Shown here: piece after piece, positions 41,330 through 51,332 of the stretch
How the letters are laid out: each line of letters begins with the position of its first letter
Numbering within the stretch: the stretch's first letter is position 1
Source: Streptantibioticus ferralitis
GTDB taxonomy: Bacteria > Actinomycetota > Actinomycetes > Streptomycetales > Streptomycetaceae
Assembly: GCF_029223525.1 (NCBI RefSeq)
Contig: NZ_JARHTQ010000001.1
Coordinates: 248,001-312,000 of the forward strand
Direction: 5' to 3'
DNA length: 64,000 nucleotides
Notes under the pieces: generated by a model
Told to the model about the DNA's origin: nothing
What the model saw: the letters and a program-made list of their open reading frames with translations, nothing else
The model's database searches: none
Made by a program: the position numbers and the translations under genes

Positions 41330-42097
41330 TCAGCCGAACTTGGCCTTACCCGGCCCCTCCTCGACGAAGCTCCGCATGCCGATCTCGCGGTCCTGGGTCG
41401 CGAACAGCCCGGCGAACAGGCCCCGTTCGATCGCCAGGCCGGTCTCCAGATCCGTCTCCAGGCCGCTGTCGACGGCCTCCTTGGCCGCGCGCAGCGCCAG
41501 CGCCGGGCCCTTGGCGAGCTTCGCCGCCCAGGTGTACGCCTCCTCGTAGACCTTCTCGGCGGGGACCACCCGGTCGACCAGGCCGATGGTCAACGCCTCG
41601 TCGGCGGTCACCATCCGGCCGGTGAAGACGAGGTCCTTGGCCTTGGCCGGGCCGACCAGGCGCGACAGCCGCTGGGTGCCGCCCGCGCCCGGAATCAGGC
41701 CGAGCAGGATCTCCGGCTGGCCGAGCTTGGCGTTCTCCGCCGCGATCCGTACGTCGGCGCACAGCGCCAACTCGCAGCCGCCGCCCAGCGCGTAGCCGGT
41801 CACCGCGGCCACCACCGGCTTGGGGATGCGCGCCACGGCGGTGAAGGAGTCCTGCAGCGCACGGGCCCGCACCGCCATGTCCTCGTACCCCATGGCCTGC
41901 ATTTCCTTGATGTCCGCGCCCGCCGCGAACACCTTCTCGCCGCCCCATACGACGACGGCCCGTACGTCCTCGCGGCGGGTGGCCTCCTCCGCGACCTCGC
42001 GCAGCCGGTCCTGGGTGGCCACGTCCAGCGCGTTCATCGGCGGACGGTCCAGGCGGATGATGCCGACGCCGTCGGCGGCCTCAAGGTGAACAGTCAT
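41330..42097 (-). CDS. Enoyl-CoA hydratase/isomerase
   Basis: A 255-residue crotonase-fold protein. The oxyanion-hole segment is KVFAAGADIKEM. The catalytic glutamates are in GYALGGGCELALCADVRI and LGQPEILLGLIPGAGGTQRL. It hydrates 2-enoyl-CoA to 3-hydroxyacyl-CoA in fatty acid beta-oxidation or related routes. Length is normal and the motifs complete. It is monocistronic, separated from the L,D-transpeptidase gene by a strong terminator. Confidence 0.92.
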   Translation of the reverse strand: MTVHLEAADGVGIIRLDRPPMNALDVATQDRLREVAEEATRREDVRAVVVWGGEKVFAAGADIKEMQAMGYEDMAVRARALQDSFTAVARIPKPVVAAVTGYALGGGCELALCADVRIAAENAKLGQPEILLGLIPGAGGTQRLSRLVGPAKAKDLVFTGRMVTADEALTIGLVDRVVPAEKVYEEAYTWAAKLAKGPALALRAAKEAVDSGLETDLETGLAIERGLFAGLFATQDREIGMRSFVEEGPGKAKFG

Positions 42098-42125
42098 GGC
42101 CCGACGGTAGCGCCCGCCTACGACA

Positions 42126-42149
42126 AACGGCCCGCCGGGGCGGGCCGTT
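42126..42149 (-). terminator. Terminator of the first L,D-transpeptidase gene
   Basis: AACGGCCCGCC / GGCGGGCCGTT, an 11-bp stem around two bases. It lies 27 bases after the L,D-transpeptidase stop. Confidence 0.75.
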
Positions 42150-42175
42150 CACCGTATGTCACCGCTAAGGGTTGA

Positions 42176-43414
42176 TCACTGACCGGCGGTCCACTGCGAC
42201 CACGGCATGTTCCAGCCGTTGAAGCCGTTGTCCGGCGCGACCGTCTTGTCGTTGGAGTTCTTGACCACCACCACGTCGCCGATCATCGAGTGGTCGTAGA
42301 ACCAGGCCGCCGGGCTGCCGTTGTCACCGCCGCCGCGGATGTCGTGCAGGCCGACGCAGCCGTGGCTGGTGTTCTCGCTGCCGAACACCGATGTGTTGCC
42401 CCAGTAGTTGCCGTGGATGAACGTCCCGGACTGGCTGAGCCGCATCGCGTGCGGCACGTCCTTGATGTCGTACTCGCCGCCGAAGCCGACGGTGGAGCCG
42501 TCCATCCGGGTCACCGGGTCCTTCTCGCTGATGACCATCTTCCCGTTGTACGTGGTGTGCTCGGGGGCACCCGCGGAGATCGGGATGGTCTTGATCGTCT
42601 TGCCGTCCTGGGTCACGGTCATCTCGTGCGAGGCGGCGTCAACGTAGCTGACCTGGTTGCGGCCGATGGTGAAGTGCACGTCCTTGGACTGCGAGCCGTA
42701 CACGCCCGGCGAGCTCTGCACGCCGTTCAGCTTCAGGCTCAGGGTGACCTTCGTACCGGGCGCCCAGTAGGACTCCGGGCGGAAGTCGATGCGCTGGTTG
42801 CCGAACCAGTGGCCGACGATCGGGACGGACGGGGAGGCGGTCACCTTGATGCCGTTCTGCACCGCCTTGGTGTCGTCGATCGGCCGGTTGAAGTTGATCG
42901 AGACCTCGGTGCCGACGCCCACGGTGGCGCCGTCATCGGGAGTGAAGAAGCCGATGAAGCTGTCCTTCGGGACGACCGTGGTGAACGTGGCGTGCTTGGC
43001 CGACTCGCGGCCCTGCGAGTCCTTGGCGAGGGCGTCCACCGTGTACTTGGTGGAGGTACTGAGGTTGCTGTCCGGCACCCAGCTGGTGCCGTCCCCGGAG
43101 ATCTTCCCCGCGATCGCGGTGCCCTTGGCGTCCTTGACGGTCACCTGGCTCAACTTGCCCTGGCCGACGGATATCTTCAGCGCACCGCTGGTGGCGACAT
43201 CGGTCGCGCCGTCCTTCGGCGCGACGTTCACCACGGCCTGCGAAGCCTGTTTGTCCGACCCGCCGGAACCCGCCTTGTCCGATCCACCGGAACCGTGTCC
43301 GCCGCACGCGGTCGCCAGCAGCAGTACCGCGCCGATCGCCCCGGCCAGCACAGACCGCTTGGCGCCCGACGCCGCCCGGGTGGACCGCCGCACCGGCGGC
43401 TGATGTGACAGCAA
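42176..43414 (-). CDS. L,D-transpeptidase lipoprotein
   Basis: 412 residues from TTG 43414, which follows GGGGAGAGACGAG. The lipoprotein signal sequence ends VLLLATAC, with Cys acylated. A Gly/Ser-rich spacer follows, then two Ig-like domains (GATDVATSGALKISVGQG; GATVGVGTEVSINFNRP) and the YkuD catalytic domain with HGNYWG and NTSHGCVGLHD (catalytic Cys). It forms 3-3 cross-links in peptidoglycan outside the membrane. The architecture equals that of mycobacterial LdtMt2. A paralog lies immediately upstream. Confidence 0.9.
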   Translation of the reverse strand: MLSHQPPVRRSTRAASGAKRSVLAGAIGAVLLLATACGGHGSGGSDKAGSGGSDKQASQAVVNVAPKDGATDVATSGALKISVGQGKLSQVTVKDAKGTAIAGKISGDGTSWVPDSNLSTSTKYTVDALAKDSQGRESAKHATFTTVVPKDSFIGFFTPDDGATVGVGTEVSINFNRPIDDTKAVQNGIKVTASPSVPIVGHWFGNQRIDFRPESYWAPGTKVTLSLKLNGVQSSPGVYGSQSKDVHFTIGRNQVSYVDAASHEMTVTQDGKTIKTIPISAGAPEHTTYNGKMVISEKDPVTRMDGSTVGFGGEYDIKDVPHAMRLSQSGTFIHGNYWGNTSVFGSENTSHGCVGLHDIRGGGDNGSPAAWFYDHSMIGDVVVVKNSNDKTVAPDNGFNGWNMPWSQWTAGQ

Positions 43415-43694
43415 CTCGTCTCTCCCCTCGCGCGACCGTCCGCTTCCGCCCCCGGGCCCGCCTTGACGGCATGCCCCGGTAGCGATCCTGCCCGGTCGAA
43501 CTCGCACTGATCCCCCGTGTATGCGCCGAGATGCCTTGACCGCACCCGCACAGGCGTCATCCACGCTCGCCGATAGATAACCACACTGATGGTGCGTAGG
43601 AAGCTACGGGATTGTCACCGTTCCGTCCCAGTCCGCTGCGAACCGCCCGCAACTGGGTACAGAAGGGCGGACATTCGGCCTCAGCCGGGTGGGA

Positions 43695-44954
43695 TCAGGG
43701 GGAGCTCACCGCCGACCCCGCGAGCCACTGCTCCCACGTCAGGTTCCAGCCGCTGAGCCCGTTGTCGGGTGCGACGGTCGCGTCATGGGCGTTGACCACC
43801 TCCACCACATCGCCGACCAGCGAACTGCCGAAGAACCAGCCCGCGGGGGTCTGTGCGCCGCCGCCCTTGACGTCGGACAGGCCGACGCAGCCGTGACTGG
43901 TGTTCGCGGCGCCGAAGGTGTCCTTCGGCGACCAGTAGTTGCCGTGCACGAACGTCCCGGACTGGGTGAGCCGCATGGCGTGCGGCACGTCCGGGATGTT
44001 GTACTCGCCGCCGTAGCCGACGGTGTCCCCGTTCATCCGGGTCACCGGGAGCTTCTCCGAGATCACCATCTTCCCGCCGTACGTGGCGTGCTCCGGGCTG
44101 CCGGTACTGACCGGCAGGGTGCGCACCACCTGCCCGTCACGGCGCACGGTCATGGTGTGCGCCTCGGCGTCCACCACACTGGTCTGGCTGCGGCCGATGG
44201 TGAAGACCACGTCCTTCTGCTGGCTGCCGTACACGCCGGGCGCGCCCTGCACGTCGCGCAGCCGCAGCCGCAGGTCGACCTTGGTGCCGGGCGTCCAGAA
44301 GTGCTGCGGACGGAAGTCGAGCCGCTGGGCGCCGAACCAGTGCGGGGCCACCTGGGCGGCGGGCTGGGCGGTGACGGTGATCGCGCGCTCCACCGCGGCG
44401 CGGTCGGCCACCGAGCGGTTGAAGGTGATCGACACGATCATGCCGGCGCCCACCGTCGCCCCCGCTTCCGGGGTGTAGAAGGCGATGAGTCGGTGCTGCG
44501 GCACCAAAGTGGTGAACTCCGCGTGCTTGGCGGCCCGCCGCCCGTCCGAGTCCTCGGCGAGCGCGTCCACCGTGTACTTGGTCTCCAGCGCCAGCTTGCC
44601 CGTCGGATGCCAGGCGTGCCCGCCGGAATCGATCCGGCCCGGCACCTGGGTGCCGGCCGCGTCCGCCACCTTCACCTGGGTGAGCACGCCGCCCTCGGCC
44701 GTCACCGACAGCGTCCCCGTGGCCGGTACGCCGGAGGCGCCGTCCCGCGGGGTGATCCGGATCGTCGTCTGGGAGACCGCCGGGGCGGCCGCGCCGGTGC
44801 CGCGCCCGTCCCCGCCCGCACCGCTGCCGGTGCCGCCGCCGCCAGTGCACCCGGCCAGCACGACCGCACCGGCCAGCACGCATCCGGCCACCGATCCCGT
44901 ACGCGGCAGCCTTCGTACCGCCCCGCGCACCCACGCAACCACTGCACTCGTCAC
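43695..44954 (-). CDS. L,D-transpeptidase lipoprotein, paralog
   Basis: 419 residues from GTG 44954. The signal peptide ends VVLAGC (lipobox), followed by a Gly-rich linker, two Ig-like domains (GASGVPATGTLSVTAEGG; GATVGAGMIVSITFNRS) and YkuD with HGNYWS and NTSHGCVGLSD. It is the same design as the neighbour, with enough sequence difference to suggest an old duplication. The two genes are separated by about 280 bases, so each likely has its own promoter. Divergent from glgX. Confidence 0.9.
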   Translation of the reverse strand: MTSAVVAWVRGAVRRLPRTGSVAGCVLAGAVVLAGCTGGGGTGSGAGGDGRGTGAAAPAVSQTTIRITPRDGASGVPATGTLSVTAEGGVLTQVKVADAAGTQVPGRIDSGGHAWHPTGKLALETKYTVDALAEDSDGRRAAKHAEFTTLVPQHRLIAFYTPEAGATVGAGMIVSITFNRSVADRAAVERAITVTAQPAAQVAPHWFGAQRLDFRPQHFWTPGTKVDLRLRLRDVQGAPGVYGSQQKDVVFTIGRSQTSVVDAEAHTMTVRRDGQVVRTLPVSTGSPEHATYGGKMVISEKLPVTRMNGDTVGYGGEYNIPDVPHAMRLTQSGTFVHGNYWSPKDTFGAANTSHGCVGLSDVKGGGAQTPAGWFFGSSLVGDVVEVVNAHDATVAPDNGLSGWNLTWEQWLAGSAVSSP

Positions 44955-45100
44955 GCCGGGGTCAACGACTTCCAGGACTACGGGTTCCGTGAGGACGGCC
45001 CCTTAACCGGGAATGACACCATGAAGCCATAAGGGAGAACGGAACCGCGCGCGGTACGGGACACCGCCGCCGGTCCCGTAGAGCCGCGGGAGGCCGCCAC

Positions 45101-47425
45101 GTGTCGAGCGCACCCGATCAAGGTCAGGCCACCGCCGCTCCCGGCGGAACCGCGAGCGGCAACGGCGCCGCCGTCCCGACGCTGACCGGCCCGCTCCGCA
45201 TCACCCACCCGGCGCAACCGGCCGCCGACGCCGCCCAGCGGCGCCCTGACGCCCCGCCACGTCCGGTGTGGCCCGGCGCACCCGAACCGCTCGGCGCGCG
45301 CTTCCATATCGGCCCTGACGGCACGCCAGGCAGCAATTTCGCGCTGTGGGCGGGCGGTGCGGAGGCGGTGGAACTGTGCCTGTTCGACGCCGACGGCACC
45401 GAGACCCGGCTGGCGCTGCCCGGGCTGACACACGAGGTGCGGCACGGCTTCGTGCCCGGCGTACGGCCCGGCCAGGCGTACGGCTACCGGGTGCACGGCC
45501 GCTGGGACCCGTGGACCGGCGCCCGCTGGAACCCGGCAAAGCTGCTGCTCGACCCGTACGCCCGGGCGGTGGACGGCGACTTCGGGCTGCCCGCGGAGGT
45601 CTACGGGCACGTACGGGACTGGCCGGACCGCCCGGTCGCCGACACCGTGCGGGACAACCGCGACTCGGCCCCGTTCGTCCCCAAGGGCATCGTGGTGGAC
45701 GACGACGATGACTGGGAGGACGACCACCGGCCCAAGACGCCGTGGTCCGACTCGGTCATCTACGAGCTGCACGTACGCGGTTTCACCATGCGCCACCCGC
45801 AGATACCGCCCGAACTGCGCGGCACCTACGCCGGGTTGGCGCACCCCGCGGCGATCCGGCACCTGACGGAGCTGGGGGTGACCGCCGTCGAGCTGCTGCC
45901 GGTCCACCAGTTCGCGCACGAGGACCATCTGCTCCGCCGGAACCTGCGCAACTACTGGGGCTACAACTCGATCGGCTACTTCGCGCCGCACGCCGCCTAC
46001 TGTGCCTCCGGCACCCGCGGCCAGCAGGTCGGCGAGTTCAAGCGGATGGTGCGTGCGCTGCACGCGGCGGGCATCGAGGTCATCCTCGACGTCGTCTACA
46101 ACCACACCGCCGAGGGCAGCGAGCTGGGGCCGACGCTCTCCCTGCGCGGCATCGACAACCGCGGCTACTACCGGCTGGGCGACGACCCGCGCGGCTACGC
46201 GGACTACACCGGGTGCGGCAACACCCTGCACGTGGTGCAGCCGCAGGTACTGCGGCTGATCACCGACTCACTACGGTACTGGGTGACGCAGATGGGCGTG
46301 GACGGCTTCCGCTTCGACCTCGCGGCGGCGCTGGCCCGAGGCATGCGTGCCGACGAGGATCCGGTCATGCTCTCGCCGTTCCTCGCGGTCATCGCCCAGG
46401 ACCCGGTGCTGCGGCGGGTCAAGTTGATCGCCGAGCCGTGGGACGTCGGCTCGGGCGGCTACCAGGTGGGGGCCTTCCCACCGCTGTGGACCGAGTGGAA
46501 CGACCGCTACCGCGACGCCGTTCGCGACTTCTGGCGGGGCGCCAGCGGGGACCTCGCCGACCTGGGGTACCGGCTGTCCGGCTCCAGCGACCTGTACGCG
46601 TGGAGCGGCCGCCACCCGTACGCCTCGGTCAACTTCATCACCGCACACGACGGTTTCACCCTGCGCGACCTGGTCTCCTACGACCGCAAGCACAACGAGG
46701 CCAACGGCGAGGACAACCGGGACGGATCGAACGACAACCGCTCCTGGAACTGCGGCGCGGAGGGCGAGACGGCGTCGGAGCCGGTACGGGAGCTGCGCCA
46801 GCGGCAGTTGCGCAACCTGCTGAGCACGCTGCTGCTGTCCACCGGTGTGCCCATGCTGGTCGCCGGCGATGAGATGGGCCGCACCCAGGGCGGCAACAAC
46901 AACGCGTACTGCCAGGACAACACGGTCAGTTGGGTGGACTGGTCGCTGCTCGACGTGCCGCGGTGGCGTGAGCTGTTCGACCTGGCGGCACGGCTGATCG
47001 CGCTGCGCCGCGACCATCCGGTGCTGCGCCGCCGGGCCTTCTTCTCCGGGCTGCCACAGGGCCAGGGCGGGCTGCGGGACCTGGCGTGGTTCACACCGCA
47101 GGGCGAGGAGATGACGGAGGCGGACTGGTTCGCACCGGCCGCCACACTTGGCATGTATCTGTCGGGCCAGGACATTCCGCAGCACGGTCCCACCGGCCGC
47201 CGGGTCCACGACGACAGCTTCCTGACCGTGCTGCACGCCGCGGCCACCCCGACACCCTTCACCCTGCCGGGCCCGCCGTGGGCGCGTACCTACGAGGTCC
47301 TGGTCGACACCTCGCGGGGCCCGGACGCCTCGGCGGAGCCGTCCGGGCCGAGGCGGTACCGCGCGGGCACCACGATCACCGTTCCGGAGCGGTGCCTGCT
47401 GCTGCTGCGGGCCGAACCCCGATAA
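45101..47425 (+). CDS. glgX: Glycogen debranching enzyme GlgX
   Basis: 774 residues. A CBM48-like N-terminal domain (FALWAGGAEAVELCLFD) is followed by a GH13 barrel: LDVVYNHTAEG, DGFRFDLAAALARG (nucleophile Asp about residue 405), KLIAEPWDVG (acid), and NFITAHDGFTLRDLVSYD with NEANGEDNRDG. It hydrolyses alpha-1,6 branches left after phosphorylase action. GTG 45101 follows GGGAGG. An Ala/Pro/Gly-rich stretch of about 60 residues precedes the first domain. Confidence 0.93.
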   Translation: MSSAPDQGQATAAPGGTASGNGAAVPTLTGPLRITHPAQPAADAAQRRPDAPPRPVWPGAPEPLGARFHIGPDGTPGSNFALWAGGAEAVELCLFDADGTETRLALPGLTHEVRHGFVPGVRPGQAYGYRVHGRWDPWTGARWNPAKLLLDPYARAVDGDFGLPAEVYGHVRDWPDRPVADTVRDNRDSAPFVPKGIVVDDDDDWEDDHRPKTPWSDSVIYELHVRGFTMRHPQIPPELRGTYAGLAHPAAIRHLTELGVTAVELLPVHQFAHEDHLLRRNLRNYWGYNSIGYFAPHAAYCASGTRGQQVGEFKRMVRALHAAGIEVILDVVYNHTAEGSELGPTLSLRGIDNRGYYRLGDDPRGYADYTGCGNTLHVVQPQVLRLITDSLRYWVTQMGVDGFRFDLAAALARGMRADEDPVMLSPFLAVIAQDPVLRRVKLIAEPWDVGSGGYQVGAFPPLWTEWNDRYRDAVRDFWRGASGDLADLGYRLSGSSDLYAWSGRHPYASVNFITAHDGFTLRDLVSYDRKHNEANGEDNRDGSNDNRSWNCGAEGETASEPVRELRQRQLRNLLSTLLLSTGVPMLVAGDEMGRTQGGNNNAYCQDNTVSWVDWSLLDVPRWRELFDLAARLIALRRDHPVLRRRAFFSGLPQGQGGLRDLAWFTPQGEEMTEADWFAPAATLGMYLSGQDIPQHGPTGRRVHDDSFLTVLHAAATPTPFTLPGPPWARTYEVLVDTSRGPDASAEPSGPRRYRAGTTITVPERCLLLLRAEPR

Positions 47426-47492
47426 AACCCCGTGGGCGTTGTCAGCGGTGACCTCTAGTCTCTCAATCGAGGGAGGGACGGAGAGGGCGGCG

Positions 47493-49334
47493 ATGGCAGG
47501 CGAACAGGGTGGGTCAGAGGACGGCCAGGGCGCGGCGCGGGCCGTGGCGCGACGGTCGGCGGTGCGGTCGCTTGTGCGGTTGTGGCCGTATGTACGGCCG
47601 GTATCCGCGCGGCTGTTCGGGTCGGCTGGGGTGGCGGTGACGGCGTCCTGTCTGGCGCTGCTGATCCCGTTGGTCCTCAAGTGGATGGTGGACGGCCCGG
47701 TGGCGCACCGGGATCCGTCGGGGGTGTGGCTGGGCGGCGGTCTCGTGCTGCTGCTCGGGCTGCTGGAGGCCGGCCTGTTCGGGGTGCGCCGCTGGCTGAT
47801 CGCCCGGCCGATGGCCGGGCTTGAGGCACGGATGCGGGCCGATCTCTACCGGCATCTGCAACGGCTGCCGGTGGCCTTCCACGACCGCTGGGGATCCGGG
47901 CAGTTACTCTCTCGCGGCACCAACGACCTGCAGATCCTGCGGATGTTCCTGTCGTTCCCGATGGTCTTCCTGGTCGTCAACTCCAGTACGGTCCTGGTGG
48001 GTTTCGCGATCCTGCTCGTCCAGCGGTGGTCTCTGGGGCTGATGTTGCTGGTCCCGGTGGTGCCGCTGGTGCTGCTCTGCTCGTACTTCGAGTCGCGGTA
48101 CGCACTGGCCTCGCGCCGCGCCCAGGACCAGACCGGCGATCTGACCACGCTGGTCGAGGAGTCGGTGCTGGGCATCCGGATCATCAAGGCGTTCGGTCGG
48201 CACCGCAGCCAGGCCGAGGCGTTCCGCCGCGAGTCGCACGCACTGCGGGGCACCGAGTTGCGCAAGGCACGGCTGCTGGCCGATCTGTGGGCGCTGATCA
48301 CGGCGGTGCCGGACGTGGCGCTCGGCGTGGCGCTGGTGGTCGGTGCCGTACAGGTGGCCGACGACCGGCTGTCGGCGGGGACCCTGGTCGCCTTCCTTTC
48401 CACGGCGCTCGCGCTGCGCTGGCCCGTCGAGTCACTGGGCTGGCTGCTGTCCATGAGCAACGAGGCGGCCACCGCGGCCGACCGGTACTTCGAGGTGATG
48501 GACACCGGGCTGCCCTCGGAAACCGCGCCCGAGCCCGAACGGCCCGACGCCGACCGGCCCGACGCCGACCGGACCGTACGCGGCCAGGACGGGATCCGCT
48601 TCAGCGGTGTCCGGTTCCGCTATCCGGACGCCCCGGACGGCACCGCGGACCTGCTGACCGGAATCGATCTGCACATACCGACCGGCGAGACGCTGGCGCT
48701 GGTCGGGGCGACGGGTTCGGGCAAGACCTCGCTCACCGCGCTCATCCCCCGGTTGTACGAGGCGACCGCCGGCCGCATCACGCTGGACGGTGCGGACACC
48801 GCGCGGCTGACCCGCGAGCAGCTGCGCGGCATGGTGTCGATCGCCTTCGAGGAGCCGACGCTGTTCTCCGCGAGCGTCCGCGACAACGTCCTGATGGGTG
48901 CGCCCGGGGCGAGCGACGCCGATCTGCGGTGGGCGTTGGAGACCGCGCAGTGCGGTTTCGTGGACGCGCTGCCGCATGGTGTGGACACCCAGGTCGGCGA
49001 GCAGGGACTGAGCCTGTCCGGCGGTCAGCGGCAGCGGCTGGCGCTGGCCCGCGCGGTGGTGGGGCGCCCGCGCTTCCTGGTGCTCGACGATCCGCTGTCC
49101 GCGTTGGACGTGCACACCGAGGCGCTGGTGGAGGGCGCGCTACGCGAGGTGCTGGCGACCACCACCGCGCTGGTGGTCGCCCACCGGCCGTCCACGGTGC
49201 TGCTCGCCGACCGGGTGGCGCTGCTGTCGGGCGGCCGGATCACGGCGGTCGGCACCCACCACCAACTCCTGGCCGACTGCCCTGAGTACCACCACCTGAT
49301 GTCCGGCGACACCGACGAGAGGAGCGCCGCCTGA
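47493..49334 (+). CDS. ABC exporter subunit with degenerate ATP site
   Basis: 613 residues from ATG 47493 (GGAGAGGG upstream; an earlier frame start at 47439 is less likely). Six hydrophobic segments span about residues 40-310. The ATPase domain has Walker A GATGSGKTS, signature LSGGQRQRLALARA, and Walker B FLVLDDPLSALD, where the catalytic Glu after Walker B is Asp. Its partner is the next gene, joined by a TGATG overlap. Together they form a heterodimeric multidrug- or lipid-type exporter with one weak and one consensus ATP site. Function is probably efflux; the substrate is unknown. Confidence 0.88.
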   Translation: MAGEQGGSEDGQGAARAVARRSAVRSLVRLWPYVRPVSARLFGSAGVAVTASCLALLIPLVLKWMVDGPVAHRDPSGVWLGGGLVLLLGLLEAGLFGVRRWLIARPMAGLEARMRADLYRHLQRLPVAFHDRWGSGQLLSRGTNDLQILRMFLSFPMVFLVVNSSTVLVGFAILLVQRWSLGLMLLVPVVPLVLLCSYFESRYALASRRAQDQTGDLTTLVEESVLGIRIIKAFGRHRSQAEAFRRESHALRGTELRKARLLADLWALITAVPDVALGVALVVGAVQVADDRLSAGTLVAFLSTALALRWPVESLGWLLSMSNEAATAADRYFEVMDTGLPSETAPEPERPDADRPDADRTVRGQDGIRFSGVRFRYPDAPDGTADLLTGIDLHIPTGETLALVGATGSGKTSLTALIPRLYEATAGRITLDGADTARLTREQLRGMVSIAFEEPTLFSASVRDNVLMGAPGASDADLRWALETAQCGFVDALPHGVDTQVGEQGLSLSGGQRQRLALARAVVGRPRFLVLDDPLSALDVHTEALVEGALREVLATTTALVVAHRPSTVLLADRVALLSGGRITAVGTHHQLLADCPEYHHLMSGDTDERSAA

Positions 49335-51202
49335 TGACCACCCTCGCCGACCGGCCGGTGGACGGAAGCGACGAGCCCGGAGCGGACCCGCCCGAGCCGG
49401 CGCGACAGAAGAGCGATCCCTACGACCGCGATGTGCTGCCCACGCCCAAGGGCGCCACACGCGCGCTGCTACGCGAGTTGCTGCGGCCGTATCGGGCGCG
49501 CGTCTGGCTGGCGGCCGTCGTACTGGTCGTACAGCAGGCGGCGGTGCAGGTCGGTCCGCTCATCGTGGCGTACGCCATCGACCGGGCGATCCCGGCACTG
49601 CGCGCCCACGACAAGGGGCCGCTGATCGCCACCGCCGTCGGGTACCTCGGCTGCGCGCTGCTGGCCGGGGTGCTGCAGCGGGCGTTCATCAGGCTGTCCG
49701 GCACGGTCAGCCAGGACGTGCTGCTGGACCTGCGCGGCCGGATCTTCCGCCATGCGCAGGCACTCGGCCTGGACTTCCATGAGCGCTACACCTCCGGACG
49801 GATCATCGCCCGCGCGACCTCCGATGTGGAGTCGTTCCGCGAACTGCTCTCCGAGGGCATGCAGGAGCTGTTCGACGTCGCCCTCTCGGTGCTCTACATC
49901 GGCTTGGTGCTGCTGTATCTGGACTGGGCCCTCGGCCTGTTCGCGTTGGCCACCGCGCTGCCGCTCGCCTGGGTCATGCGGTCCTTCCACCGCCGGTCCC
50001 GCCGGGTGTACACCCGGCGGTCCGCCGCGATAGCCAGCGTGATCGTGCGGTTCACCGAGACCATGAACGGGATCCGGCCGGTGCAGGCGTTCCGCCGGGA
50101 GCGGGACAACGACGCGGCGTTCGCGGAGTTGAACCGCACCCACGAGCGGGCGAACGGCGATGCGATCGTGGAGATGGGCCGGTTCAACGTCACGTCCTGG
50201 CTGATCGCCAACACCTCGGTCGCGCTGGTGGTGCTCTGGGGCGGCTACCGGGTCGCCTCCGGCTCGCTGGAGCTCGGTGTGCTCGCCGCCTTCGTGCTCT
50301 ATCTGCGCCGGCTGTACGGGCCGATCGATCCGCTGGGAATGTTCCTCAACTCCTGGCAGTCGGCGGCGGCTTCCCTGGAGAAGATCGCCGGACTGCTGGC
50401 GCAGCGGCCGTCCGTGCCGGAGCCCGCCAGGCCGAGGGCGCTGCCCGTGCAGTCCGGTGACCGCCCCGGCCGGACGGTGGCCTTCGAGGGCGTGCGGTTC
50501 GGGTACCGGACCGGTGGCGAGGTGCTGCCGCGCTTCGATCTGTCCATACCCGCGGGCCAGACCGTGGCGGTGGTCGGCGCGACCGGCGCGGGCAAGTCCA
50601 CACTGGCCAAGCTGCTGTGCCGGTTCTACGACCCGACGGGCGGCCGGGTCACCCTGGACGGCGTCGACCTGCGTGAGCTGACCGTGCCGGAACTGCGGCG
50701 CGGCGTGGTGATGGTCACCCAGGAGTCGTTCCTGTTCTCCGGAACGGTCGCCGAGAACATCTCGCTGGGCAACCCGGACGCCACCGCGGCGGAGATGGAG
50801 ACGGCCGCCAAGGCGATCGGCGCGCATGACTTCATCGCGGCGCTTCCGGACGGCTACGACACGGACGTCCGCAAGCGCGGTGGCCGAATATCCGCCGGGC
50901 AGCGCCAGTTGGTGGCCTTCGCCCGGGCGCTGCTCGCCGATCCGGCGGTACTGGTACTGGACGAGGCGACCTCCTCGCTGGACGTGCCGAGTGAACGTGC
51001 GGTGCAGCAGGCCATGGACACGGTGCTGCACGGCCGGACCGCGGTGATCATCGCGCACCGCCTGTCCACCGTGGAGATCGCCGACCGGGTGCTGGTGATG
51101 GAGTCCGGCCGGGTCGTCGAGGACGGCACTCCGGCAGAACTCATCGACGGCAGCGGCCGCTTCGCCCATCTCCACCAGGCGTGGCGCGACAGCCTGGTGT
51201 GA
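49334..51202 (+). CDS. ABC exporter subunit, canonical ATP site
   Basis: 622 residues. The membrane domain spans about 55-330 and is followed by an ATPase domain with Walker A GATGAGKST, signature ISAGQRQLVAFARA and Walker B VLVLDEATSSLD, with the catalytic Glu present. The signature is SAGQ instead of SGGQ. It completes the heterodimer with the preceding gene, whose stop it overlaps. The consensus Walker B Glu here combines with the partner's signature to form the hydrolysing site. Confidence 0.88.
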   Translation: MTTLADRPVDGSDEPGADPPEPARQKSDPYDRDVLPTPKGATRALLRELLRPYRARVWLAAVVLVVQQAAVQVGPLIVAYAIDRAIPALRAHDKGPLIATAVGYLGCALLAGVLQRAFIRLSGTVSQDVLLDLRGRIFRHAQALGLDFHERYTSGRIIARATSDVESFRELLSEGMQELFDVALSVLYIGLVLLYLDWALGLFALATALPLAWVMRSFHRRSRRVYTRRSAAIASVIVRFTETMNGIRPVQAFRRERDNDAAFAELNRTHERANGDAIVEMGRFNVTSWLIANTSVALVVLWGGYRVASGSLELGVLAAFVLYLRRLYGPIDPLGMFLNSWQSAAASLEKIAGLLAQRPSVPEPARPRALPVQSGDRPGRTVAFEGVRFGYRTGGEVLPRFDLSIPAGQTVAVVGATGAGKSTLAKLLCRFYDPTGGRVTLDGVDLRELTVPELRRGVVMVTQESFLFSGTVAENISLGNPDATAAEMETAAKAIGAHDFIAALPDGYDTDVRKRGGRISAGQRQLVAFARALLADPAVLVLDEATSSLDVPSERAVQQAMDTVLHGRTAVIIAHRLSTVEIADRVLVMESGRVVEDGTPAELIDGSGRFAHLHQAWRDSLV

Positions 51203-51259
51203 ACCGCCCCCCAGGCCGCCGCGGGATGCCGGCGCCGCAGCCCCTGGAGGGCAGCCGCC

Positions 51260-51277
51260 CACCCGCCGAAGCGGGTG
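51260..51277. terminator. Hairpin between convergent ABC and glgP genes
   Basis: CACCCGC-CGAA-GCGGGTG, a 7-bp stem with a tetraloop, in the 130-base gap where both genes end. Confidence 0.55.
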
Positions 51278-51332
51278 AGCGCGAACCTCACCCCCGCCCC
51301 CAGGCCCGCCGCGGGGCCAAGGGACGGCGAGG

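Noticed and set aside
43689-45032. 447-codon plus-strand frame opposite the second L,D-transpeptidase
   Set aside because: Antisense shadow of a clear lipoprotein gene with its catalytic motif.
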